Source: an uncultured Lachnospiraceae bacterium (lineage in GTDB: Bacteria > Bacillota > Clostridia > Lachnospirales > Lachnospiraceae). Taken from it: a DNA stretch of 5,387 nucleotides. Each line of letters starts with the position of its first letter. The first letter of the stretch is position 1. Where the stretch lies: positions 1 through 5,387 of the forward strand of contig CALZEZ010000118.1 in assembly GCA_945643825.1 (NCBI GenBank), given 5' to 3'. Below the pieces are notes generated by a model that did no database searches, was not told where the DNA came from, and worked only from the letters and a program-made list of their open reading frames with translations. Made by a program: the position numbers and the translations under genes. Of the stretch, positions 1-5,387 are shown in pieces.

Positions 1-1
1 T

Positions 2-316
2 GTCGAGTATGATGACATGCGAAGAGTGACCTATCCGTTTTCTTTGCTGGATGAATTGGAGCTGGCGTATGCGATTACGATACATAAGGCACAGGGAAGC
101 GAATATCCTGCAGTTGTCATGCCGATTTTAAGTGGACCGAAGCTTTTGTTTAACCGCAATCTTCTCTACACGGCGGTGACTCGTGCCAGAAACTGTGTGA
201 CGATACTTGGCAGTGCAGCCACACTGCAGGAGATGATTGACAATGTCAGTGAGAGCAGGCGATATACGAGTCTTGATGAGAGAATCCGCGAGTTCTATCG
301 GGAGGATATGCCTTAA
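2..316 (+). CDS. recD2: RecD2-like ATP-dependent DNA helicase, C-terminal fragment (5' end outside window)
   Basis: The frame is open from base 2 to the TAA at 314-316, giving 104 residues of the C-terminal end of a superfamily 1 helicase; the ATG at 17 is internal, not the start. It carries the UvrD_C_2-type motor end. A motif V-like segment (AITIHKAQGSEYPAVV) is followed by an arginine-finger motif VI (LLYTAVTRAR), spaced as in RecD and RecD2. Members of this family are 5'-3' DNA helicases acting in DNA repair and replication-fork processing in the cytoplasm. RecD2 proteins of Firmicutes work without RecBC, but that cannot be tested here because the N-terminal part is missing. The short tail after motif VI (about 40 residues, ending REDMP) fits a normal RecD2 C-terminus, so the gene does not look truncated at this end. 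The next gene starts inside its last 41 bases, suggesting co-transcription. TraA-like or other RecD-like helicases are less likely alternatives. Confidence 0.88.
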   Translation, partial: VEYDDMRRVTYPFSLLDELELAYAITIHKAQGSEYPAVVMPILSGPKLLFNRNLLYTAVTRARNCVTILGSAATLQEMIDNVSESRRYTSLDERIREFYREDMP

Positions 317-995
317 TCTGCTCTTTCCCAGAAGATGTCCTATCTGTGATGGGATTGTCGCTGGACAGGGAAGATTGATCTGTCCTGCGTGTGAAACGCA
401 GGTTGCCTTTGCAAGTGAGTCCCATTGCATGAAATGCGGAAAACCGGTTGGAGAACGGGAGCAGTTCTGCGAGGACTGCAGTCAAAGAAGCCATGACTTC
501 GACAAAGGGAGAGCTGTGTTTGAATATGCCGGTGTGGCAAAGTCCATTTATCGCTTCAAATATGGCGGAAGGCGCGAATATGCAGATTATTATGCGGAGC
601 AGATTGTGAAGGAGCTGGGGGATCTGATTCGTTACTGGCAGCCGGATGCGATCATCCCTGTACCGATTCACTGGGCAAGAAGAGCCGCCCGCGGGTATAA
701 TCAGGCAGAGCTGCTTGCAAAAGGCGTTGGCAAACGGTGCAATATTCCTGTTTACAGCAAATTGGTGCGCCGCATCAAAAATACGAAACCGCAGAAGCTT
801 TTAAATGTCAGAGAGAGACAAAATAATTTGGAAAAAGCTTTTATTATCAGTCAAAATGATGTAAAATTAGATACGATTCTATTGTTGGATGATATCTATA
901 CAACAGGCAGTACAGCCGATGCGATTGCGAGTCTGCTTAAGCAGCATGGTGTGAGAAGAGTTTTTGTGCTGTCTCTGGCAATTGGTAATACATAA
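276..995 (+). CDS. comFC: ComF family protein (ComFC-like), double zinc ribbon plus phosphoribosyltransferase fold
   Basis: The 239-residue protein matches the usual ComF length (about 220-240). The N-terminal part has four CxxC pairs, C21/C24 (RRCPICDG), C36/C39, C51/C54 and C65/C68, which form the double zinc ribbon. The C-terminal part is a type I phosphoribosyltransferase domain with the conserved PVPIHWARRAARGYNQAELLA segment (about 128-148) and the PRPP-binding loop ILLLDDIYTTGST (about 201-213). ComFC is needed for DNA uptake in naturally competent bacteria, but the family is also widespread in bacteria not known to be competent, and its biochemical role is unsettled. Start choice is uncertain. 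ATG 276 gives a typical N-terminus and a 41-base overlap with the helicase gene but has a poor ribosome binding site. ATG 243 (or TTG 237) would use the AGGAG at 228-232 but needs an overlap of 74 bases or more. The yvyF-like gene follows after 18 bases, as in the Bacillus comF operon. Confidence 0.9.
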   Translation: MRESASSIGRICLNLLFPRRCPICDGIVAGQGRLICPACETQVAFASESHCMKCGKPVGEREQFCEDCSQRSHDFDKGRAVFEYAGVAKSIYRFKYGGRREYADYYAEQIVKELGDLIRYWQPDAIIPVPIHWARRAARGYNQAELLAKGVGKRCNIPVYSKLVRRIKNTKPQKLLNVRERQNNLEKAFIISQNDVKLDTILLLDDIYTTGSTADAIASLLKQHGVRRVFVLSLAIGNT

Positions 996-1013
996 GAAAG
1001 GAATCAGTGGAGT

Positions 1014-1412
1014 ATGAATGTAAGAAACTGTAAGAAGTGTGGGAGACTTTTTAATTATGTGGCCGGCGCAAGTGTATGCCCGGCGTGTCGGGATCAGCTT
1101 GAGGAGAAGTTTCAGGAGGTAAAGAAATTCATTCAGGAGAATCCCGGAGTCGGCGTGGCAGAGGTTTCGGAAGCCTGTGATGTGGAAACGGCACAGATCC
1201 GCCAGTGGGTGCGCGAAGAGCGTCTGGAATTTTCATCGGAGAGTGGCGTTGATCTGGCATGTGAGAAATGTGGAGTGGCAATTTGTACGGGTCGTTTTTG
1301 CACAAAGTGCAAGTCTGAGATGATTAACAGTATGAACAGGACATTTGCAAGACCGGTTGAGCAGAAGAAGGAAACCAATCAGACAGCCAGAATGCGATTT
1401 TTAGATAACTAG
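1014..1412 (+). CDS. yvyF: YvyF-like flagellar operon protein (TIGR03826 type), zinc ribbon with MerR-like helix-turn-helix
   Basis: The 132-residue protein has an N-terminal pair of CxxC motifs (C6/C9 in NCKKCGRLF, C22/C25 in VCPAC). A central segment at about 47-72 (VAEVSEACDVETAQIRQWVR) resembles a winged-helix or MerR-like DNA-recognition unit. A second zinc ribbon follows (C83/C86 in CEKCG, C96/C99 in CTKC). This order of zinc knuckle, helix-turn-helix and zinc knuckle is characteristic of YvyF/TIGR03826 proteins. In B. subtilis yvyF lies directly after comFC and before flgM, and the comFC-yvyF adjacency is kept here. The role is not established; a regulatory or adaptor function linked to flagellar genes is an inference from the family's usual context, and no flagellar gene follows here. 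The polar C-terminal tail (about 100-132) looks disordered. A GAAAGGA at 996-1002 lies 11 bases before the ATG. I would name it from family and synteny, not from known function. Confidence 0.75.
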   Translation: MNVRNCKKCGRLFNYVAGASVCPACRDQLEEKFQEVKKFIQENPGVGVAEVSEACDVETAQIRQWVREERLEFSSESGVDLACEKCGVAICTGRFCTKCKSEMINSMNRTFARPVEQKKETNQTARMRFLDN

Positions 1413-1427
1413 GAGTAGAAATCATTT

Positions 1428-1820
1428 ATGATCAATGAAGAGAGAGTCATACTGATGACGAGGATGGCATCCTATGAGCAGCACGACGAGAAGAAGAATA
1501 TGGCGATTGTGAATTACTTCCGCAATGATTATCTGGGATTTGAATTTCTCAAGTCTGTCATCTGTGGCACCATGGCTTTTCTGATCGTTTTTGGAATGTA
1601 CGTCTTTTATGACTTTGAAACGTTCATGCAGGATATCTATAAGATAGATCTGTTGGCCTTTGGCAAAAAGGTTTTAATAATTTATCTGGTCTGTGTGGGG
1701 GGCTATGCAGTGATCACATATCTGGTGCATGCCTACCGTTACCATTTAGCTCGTAGGAGTCTGCGGACATATTATAATAATTTGAAAAAGCTGCAGAACA
1801 TGTACGAAAGACAAGGATAA
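1428..1820 (+). CDS. Uncharacterised small membrane protein, two predicted transmembrane helices
   Basis: I do not recognise a named family. The 130-residue protein has a charged, probably cytoplasmic N-terminal region (1-40, rich in E, D, K and R). Hydrophobic helices follow at about 41-61 (SVICGTMAFLIVFGMYVF) and about 81-102 (KVLIIYLVCVGGYAVITYLV), separated by a short acidic loop. The C-terminal tail (103-130) is strongly basic and Tyr-rich (YRYHLARRSLRTYYNNLKK). By the positive-inside rule both termini should face the cytoplasm, with the acidic loop outside (inference). There is no signal peptide cleavage site and no catalytic motif. The AGGAG at 1411-1415 overlaps the upstream TAG stop and lies 12 bases from the ATG; ATG 1455 is a possible alternative start. 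It lies 15 bases after the yvyF-like gene and 12 bases before the next membrane-protein gene, so it is probably co-expressed with it, and a joint function of the two is a reasonable guess. Confidence 0.8.
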   Translation: MINEERVILMTRMASYEQHDEKKNMAIVNYFRNDYLGFEFLKSVICGTMAFLIVFGMYVFYDFETFMQDIYKIDLLAFGKKVLIIYLVCVGGYAVITYLVHAYRYHLARRSLRTYYNNLKKLQNMYERQG

Positions 1821-1827
1821 ACGGAGA
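1821..1827 (+). promoter_or_regulatory. Ribosome binding site of the 321-residue membrane protein
   Basis: ACGGAGA, with a GGAG core at 1823-1826, lies six bases before ATG 1833. It is the best-spaced Shine-Dalgarno in the window and fixes this start over the in-frame ATG at 1851. Confidence 0.7.
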
Positions 1828-1832
1828 AAAAA

Positions 1833-2798
1833 ATGACAAATTTACTTGTAATGAAAGAATACTTAAAGCAATTTTATGCAAAGTATGAGGTGTATCTGCA
1901 TCCATTAGCCAAATTCCTGCTTTCGCTCATCTCGCTTGGGATGATCAATAGTAAGCTTGGATATATGGGGACGATTGATCATGCGTCGATTGTTCTGATT
2001 GTGGCACTGATGTGTTCATTCCTTCCAAGAACCTGCATTATTTTGTTTGATGCACTTTTTATTTTGCTACACCTGTACGCCATGGCATTAGAATGCGCCA
2101 TAGTGGCACTTGCATTGTTTTTGGTGCTGTTTTTACTCTACTTCAGATTCTCGCCAAAGAGCATTATCGCAGTTGTACTTACACCGGTTTGCTTTGGGCT
2201 CAAGGTACCGTATCTGATACCAATTGCCTATGGTTTAGCCGCAACGCCTGCCTCTGCAGTTGCAGTCAGCTGCGGTGTGGTTGCGTATTATCTGATCTCT
2301 TATATGTCAGGTAATGCCGCAGCAGTGAGCGGGATGGCATCTGATGAGATGATAACGAGATTCCGCTTTGTTATTGATGGACTCATTGGAAACAAGGCGA
2401 TGATTCTTACGATTGTAGCCTTTTCGATTACGATTATGGTGGTTTACATTGTCCGTCGACTGCCAATCATGCAGTCTTGGCGCATTGCAATCCTGGCAGG
2501 CGTATTGACGGATATTATGGTGATGCTGATCGGAGATCTGATGTTAGATACGAATCTGTCGATTTCCATTCTCGGACTCCTTGGCGGCTCTATTGTTGCG
2601 GCGTTGGTTGGAGAGGTTTTGCGGTTCCTTTTGTTCAACGTTGACTATTATCGTATGGAGCGTGTTCAGTTTGAGGATGATGAGTATTATTACTATGTGA
2701 AGGCAGTACCCAAGATTTCAATTTCAAAGCCTTCCAGAAATGTGAAAAAGATCAATTCACAGAGAAGACCGCAGAGCATGAGCTCACAGAACAAATAA
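1833..2798 (+). CDS. Uncharacterised polytopic membrane protein upstream of cdaA
   Basis: The 321-residue protein has about eight hydrophobic segments, at roughly 25-40, 48-64, 67-82, 84-105, 110-133, 136-157, 187-207 and 215-268 (the last is long and probably two helices). A hydrophilic loop at about 160-186 (MASDEMITRFRFVIDGL) divides the protein into two halves. After the last helix comes an acidic and aromatic segment, RMERVQFEDDEYYYYVKAVPK (about 274-294), and a basic Ser/Gln-rich tail probably in the cytoplasm. I see no ABC, MFS or enzyme signature, so automated names such as 'permease' would be unsupported. The start is well supported by ACGGAGA at 1821-1827, six bases from the ATG. 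It is followed by cdaA after 21 bases with no terminator between, so it is likely transcribed with the c-di-AMP module. A role in envelope or turgor homeostasis is only suggested by this position. Confidence 0.82.
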   Translation: MTNLLVMKEYLKQFYAKYEVYLHPLAKFLLSLISLGMINSKLGYMGTIDHASIVLIVALMCSFLPRTCIILFDALFILLHLYAMALECAIVALALFLVLFLLYFRFSPKSIIAVVLTPVCFGLKVPYLIPIAYGLAATPASAVAVSCGVVAYYLISYMSGNAAAVSGMASDEMITRFRFVIDGLIGNKAMILTIVAFSITIMVVYIVRRLPIMQSWRIAILAGVLTDIMVMLIGDLMLDTNLSISILGLLGGSIVAALVGEVLRFLLFNVDYYRMERVQFEDDEYYYYVKAVPKISISKPSRNVKKINSQRRPQSMSSQNK

Positions 2799-2819
2799 TC
2801 AGACAGGACTTGATCCATT

Positions 2820-3683
2820 ATGCAAAAAATTGGTATCCTTGCTCACAAATATTTTTCCAATTTACATATTCCGTCTGTACAGTTAACAGATATTCTGGAG
2901 ATTATTATTATCTCCTTTTTGGTGTACCATATTTTAGTGTGGATTAAGCGTACGAAGGCATGGGCGCTGTTAAAGGGAATCGTGGTTATCATGATTTTTC
3001 TCCTGATTGCAGTGCTTTTTAATATGACTACGATTCTATGGATTGCTGAGAGAGTTTTCTCTGTCGCAGTCATTGCGGTTGTTGTTGTGCTCCAGCCCGA
3101 GCTGCGTAAAGCGCTGGAGGAACTGGGACGCAAGAATTTTGTTTCTAATATTTTGGGTATTGATAAAAAGCATGATCACAAGCTGTCTACCCGTACTATC
3201 AACGAGATCGTCAAGGCCTGTGTGGAGATGGGCAAGGTTCGCACCGGAGCACTCATTGTCATAGAGAAAAAGCAGTCCTTAGCGGATTATGAGAGAACCG
3301 GAATTGATGTGGATGGAATGGTTTCCAGTCAGCTGTTGATCAATATCTTTGAAAAGAACACACCACTTCACGATGGTGCCGTTATTGTGCGTGAGAACCG
3401 GGTAATCTCTGCGACCTGCTATCTTCCGCTTTCCGATAATATGGGCCTGAGCAAGGAGCTCGGAACCAGACACCGCGCCGGGATCGGTATTTCGGAGGTG
3501 ACAGATTCCGTTACGATTATTGTGTCGGAGGAGACGGGCAGAATCAGTGTGGCTTATGAGGGAGAGCTTGAAACGAATCTGGATGCAGAACGACTGCGGG
3601 AATGTCTGACCTGTCTGACACTGGATACGCAGCCGGACGATGAGAAGAAACGCTTTCTTCGGAGAGGATGGGTGAGGAAATGA
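2820..3683 (+). CDS. cdaA: CdaA, membrane-bound diadenylate cyclase
   Basis: CdaA condenses two ATP into cyclic di-AMP, the second messenger controlling potassium and osmolyte transport and cell-wall homeostasis in Firmicutes. The 287-residue protein (B. subtilis CdaA is about 273) begins with three membrane helices at about 22-41, 49-67 and 72-91. A linker (QPELRKALEELGR) joins them to the DisA_N cyclase domain, about 120-268. Both catalytic signatures are intact: HDGA (D185-G186-A187) and GTRHR (R217-H218-R219), so it should be active. The C-terminal extension is short and charged. ATG 2820 is the first possible start, since an in-frame TGA lies at 2811-2813; an AGGA at 2805-2808 is the only ribosome binding site candidate. 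cdaR begins at its stop codon and glmM follows, the conserved cdaA-cdaR-glmM arrangement. DisA and CdaS are excluded by the three N-terminal helices and the absence of a DNA-binding domain. Confidence 0.97.
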   Translation: MQKIGILAHKYFSNLHIPSVQLTDILEIIIISFLVYHILVWIKRTKAWALLKGIVVIMIFLLIAVLFNMTTILWIAERVFSVAVIAVVVVLQPELRKALEELGRKNFVSNILGIDKKHDHKLSTRTINEIVKACVEMGKVRTGALIVIEKKQSLADYERTGIDVDGMVSSQLLINIFEKNTPLHDGAVIVRENRVISATCYLPLSDNMGLSKELGTRHRAGIGISEVTDSVTIIVSEETGRISVAYEGELETNLDAERLRECLTCLTLDTQPDDEKKRFLRRGWVRK

Positions 3684-4993
3684 AAAAGCTTCTGACACGT
3701 AATCTTGGACTGAAGATAACCTCCCTGCTGTTTGCCGTTGCCTTGTGGTTAGTTGTTGTAAATATAAACGATCCGGTTATTTCAAGAAGGTTCAGCAACA
3801 TACCGGTCAAGCTGATCAACACAGAGGTGGTTACAGCACAGGATCAGGTTTATGAGATACTGGATAATACGGATGTGATAAATACGGTAACCGTCACCGG
3901 ACAGCGATCCGTTTTAGAGGGAATTGACCCCAATGATATTGTAGCGGTAGCAGATTTTGACAGCGGAATGCAGGCAGATGGTTCGGTTGCCATCAATCTG
4001 AGCTGTTCGAGATATAACTCCAAAATCTCTTCTATCAAGGGAAGTATTGACAATGTTCGACTAAGCGTTGAGAAGAAGAGAACAATACAGCTTGTGCTGA
4101 AGGCAACGACCTCCGGTACCGTGGCGGATGGATGCCTGATTGGCAATATCAATACCGATCAGAACCTTGTTCGTATCGAGGGACCGGCATCTGTTGTATC
4201 TTCGATTACCAAGGCGGCTGTGAATGTGGATGTTTCCGGAGCTACGAGCACGGTTGCAACCTATGTGGGTGTTGTTTTGTATGATGCAGAGGGCAACGAA
4301 GTGTCCCATCCTGCTCTGTATACGAACTGTAATCAGGTGCGAGTAACGGTAGAGGTGCTCGGAACGAAGGAGGTTCCGCTTGAACTGGCTGTGCAGGGAA
4401 CGCCTGCGAGTGGATATCTGGACACCGGTGTGATAACCGCTGAGCCGGAGCTTGTAAAGATTTGTGGCAACACTAACAATCTGGCAAAGGTTTCCTCCAT
4501 TGTTGTTCCCGAAACGGAACTGAATATCACCGGACAGTCCGAGGATATGACGGTTTATATCAATCTGACTCCATATTTGCCGGTTGGAATCGGATGGGCA
4601 GAAAGTGGTTTCGACGGAACGGTTGCGGTAACTGTTGAGATTGATAAAGCTGAGACCAAAACATTGTCCATCTCCAAGGACAGTCTGGTTGTCGTAAATG
4701 TACCTGAGGGCTTTGATGCCAAGCTGGAGATTGGCGATGAGGAAACAAAGGAATACCATGTTTCTGTGATGGGGCTTCCCAATGTAGTGAATGCCGCACA
4801 GGACAGAAATATCATCGGATATGCGGATATGAATGCTTTTATGTCGGATGCAGGACTATCCGGAGCCGAGGAGCTTGTACCCGGTATCTACGAGGTGGAA
4901 TTACTCTTTAACAATCTCGGAGACCTGAAGGTGGCAGTGCCTGTAAAGGCAAATCTGATCATCTCTGCTACCGAGAGTGAAAGTGTAGATTAA
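3680..4993 (+). CDS. cdaR: CdaR, YbbR-domain regulator of CdaA
   Basis: CdaR is a membrane-anchored protein facing outward that binds CdaA and modulates c-di-AMP synthesis in characterised Firmicutes. The 437-residue protein has a single uncleaved signal-anchor helix at about 11-28 (GLKITSLLFAVALWLVVV), then four tandem YbbR-like beta repeats at about 41-130, 134-225, 231-321 and 326-424. Each repeat carries the typical V-x-V-x-G core followed by an acidic D/N-rich strand: VTVTGQRSVLEGI, VRIEGPASVVSSI, VKICGNTNNLAKV and VSVMGLPNVVNAA. The tail is short and acidic. ATG 3680 overlaps the cdaA TGA as ATGA, which indicates translational coupling, and gives the usual MKKLL N-terminus; ATG 3668 would add four residues (MGEE) and is an alternative, with a GGAGAGG just before it. 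Four cysteines (about 109, 152, 217, 262) lie in the predicted extracellular part. glmM follows 22 bases later. Confidence 0.94.
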   Translation: MKKLLTRNLGLKITSLLFAVALWLVVVNINDPVISRRFSNIPVKLINTEVVTAQDQVYEILDNTDVINTVTVTGQRSVLEGIDPNDIVAVADFDSGMQADGSVAINLSCSRYNSKISSIKGSIDNVRLSVEKKRTIQLVLKATTSGTVADGCLIGNINTDQNLVRIEGPASVVSSITKAAVNVDVSGATSTVATYVGVVLYDAEGNEVSHPALYTNCNQVRVTVEVLGTKEVPLELAVQGTPASGYLDTGVITAEPELVKICGNTNNLAKVSSIVVPETELNITGQSEDMTVYINLTPYLPVGIGWAESGFDGTVAVTVEIDKAETKTLSISKDSLVVVNVPEGFDAKLEIGDEETKEYHVSVMGLPNVVNAAQDRNIIGYADMNAFMSDAGLSGAEELVPGIYEVELLFNNLGDLKVAVPVKANLIISATESESVD

Positions 4994-4997
4994 ATTT

Positions 4998-5004
4998 AGA
5001 AGGA
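4998..5004 (+). promoter_or_regulatory. Ribosome binding site of glmM
   Basis: AGAAGGA lies in the 22-base gap between cdaR and glmM, 11 bases before ATG 5016. No hairpin or promoter fits in the same gap, so glmM appears to be read from the cdaA-cdaR transcript but translated from its own site. Confidence 0.6.
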
Positions 5005-5015
5005 TGGATTAACCA

Positions 5016-5387
5016 ATGGCTAGATTATTTGGAACAGATGGAGTTCGCGGTGTTGCAAACGAGGAGCTGACGCCGTTATTGGCAATGCAGCTTGGTCAGG
5101 CAGGTGCTTATGTGCTGACCAAGGAGAATGAGCATAAACCGACCATTATGGTTGGCTGTGACACCAGAATTTCCGGAGACATGCTGGCAAATGCCCTGAT
5201 GGCAGGAGCGTGCTCTGTCGGAGCAAACTGCGTCTATGTAGGAGTGATTCCGACACCGGCAGTTGCTTATCTTACCAAGAAATATAAGGTGGATGCCGGC
5301 GTTGTGATCTCTGCATCGCACAACCCGGTAGAGTTTAACGGAATAAAGTTTTTTGACTTGCCGACGGTTTATTCCGTCGGCTTTCTG
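5016..5387 (+). CDS. glmM: GlmM, phosphoglucosamine mutase, N-terminal fragment (runs off or breaks at the right edge)
   Basis: GlmM interconverts glucosamine-6-phosphate and glucosamine-1-phosphate in the cytoplasm on the way to UDP-GlcNAc and peptidoglycan, and in several Firmicutes it also binds and inhibits CdaA. The visible 124 residues begin MARLFGTDGVRGVAN, the family N-terminus. They include GCDTRISGDML (47-57) and the phosphoserine loop VISASHNP with catalytic Ser101. An AGAAGGA at 4998-5004 precedes the ATG by 11 bases. The complete protein is normally about 450 residues, so most is missing. After NGIKFFD (108-114) the translation reads LPTVYSVGFL, where GlmM proteins have a conserved segment of the form xxGxKLsdexE. 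Those bases coincide with an 8-bp inverted repeat. The frame stays open to the window end, so this is either a partial gene at the edge or a gene whose sequence is replaced from about base 5357. Confidence 0.93.
   Translation, partial: MARLFGTDGVRGVANEELTPLLAMQLGQAGAYVLTKENEHKPTIMVGCDTRISGDMLANALMAGACSVGANCVYVGVIPTPAVAYLTKKYKVDAGVVISASHNPVEFNGIKFFDLPTVYSVGFL
5360..5387 (+). terminator. Terminator-like hairpin within or abutting the glmM frame
   Basis: GCCGACGG (5360-5367), a six-base loop TTTATT (5368-5373) and CCGTCGGC (5374-5381) form a perfect 8-bp, mostly G/C stem followed by TTTCTG, at which the window ends. The form is that of an intrinsic terminator for + strand transcription, although the T-run is short and cut off by the edge. 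Its position only about 114 codons into glmM is unexpected for a real terminator. It may therefore belong to sequence joined here from elsewhere. Confidence 0.45.

Noticed and set aside
237..268. Promoter-like sequence inside recD2: TTGACA (237-242) followed by GATATA (261-266).
   Set aside because: The -35 is perfect, but the best -10 candidates match TATAAT at only three or four positions with spacers of 18-20 bases. It lies in coding sequence, so it is more likely chance.
246..671. Antisense open frame of 141 codons opposite comFC.
   Set aside because: It is a shadow of a gene with clear zinc-ribbon and PRPP motifs, and shows no domain of its own.
996..1013. Intergenic gaps (996-1013, 1413-1427, 1821-1832, 2799-2819, 4994-5015) as sites for promoters, terminators or small RNAs.
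   Set aside because: Each is 22 bases or shorter and holds little more than a ribosome binding site. None can fit a promoter plus hairpin.
1635..1649. Short inverted repeat ATCTAT-AAG-ATAGAT in the 130-residue membrane protein gene.
   Set aside because: It is a 6-bp A/T-rich stem inside coding sequence with no T-run after it; this is expected by chance.
4061..4759. Antisense open frame of 232 codons opposite cdaR.
   Set aside because: It lies wholly within a well-supported gene, has no ribosome binding site or recognisable domain, and its composition is what a reversed YbbR coding sequence would give.
1..5387. Defence system, mobile element, CRISPR array or biosynthetic cluster.
   Set aside because: No transposase, integrase, direct repeat array, nuclease or toxin-antitoxin signature was seen. 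All recognisable genes are core chromosomal ones.

Overview
The window reads as an ordinary chromosomal block from a Gram-positive Firmicute. It is most likely a Clostridia/Lachnospiraceae-type anaerobe (inference from gene order, moderate GC content, AGGAG-type ribosome binding sites and the protein families present). All eight genes lie on the + strand, with gaps of at most 22 bases or short overlaps, so the block looks like one transcription unit or two closely joined ones. I see no mobile element, CRISPR array, tRNA or rRNA, and no intergenic stretch long enough to hide a gene.

Bases 2-995 hold the C-terminal end of a RecD2/UvrD-type superfamily 1 helicase that runs in from the left edge. 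A ComF (ComFC-like) double zinc-ribbon phosphoribosyltransferase-fold protein overlaps its 3' end. Bases 1014-1412 encode a YvyF/TIGR03826-like 'flagellar operon' zinc protein, the same neighbour that comFC has in Bacillus subtilis. No comFA, comFB or flgM is visible here. Bases 1428-2798 encode two uncharacterised membrane proteins, one with two predicted membrane helices and one with about eight.

Bases 2820 to the right edge hold the conserved c-di-AMP/cell-wall module: cdaA (membrane diadenylate cyclase, catalytic DGA and RHR motifs intact), cdaR (YbbR-repeat regulator, start overlapping the cdaA stop as ATGA) and the 5' part of glmM (phosphoglucosamine mutase, catalytic serine present). 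In characterised Firmicutes, CdaR and GlmM bind CdaA and modulate c-di-AMP synthesis, which links the second messenger to peptidoglycan precursor supply and to osmotic and cell-envelope homeostasis.

The oddest point is the right edge. GlmM similarity stops abruptly after the IKFFD residues, and the last 28 bases contain a perfect 8-bp inverted repeat followed by a T-rich run, like an intrinsic terminator, inside what should be the glmM reading frame. This may be an assembly junction, a contig-end artefact or a real insertion. The second point of interest is the pair of undescribed membrane proteins just upstream of cdaA. Otherwise the window is well explained by known families, and I found no convincing novel system.
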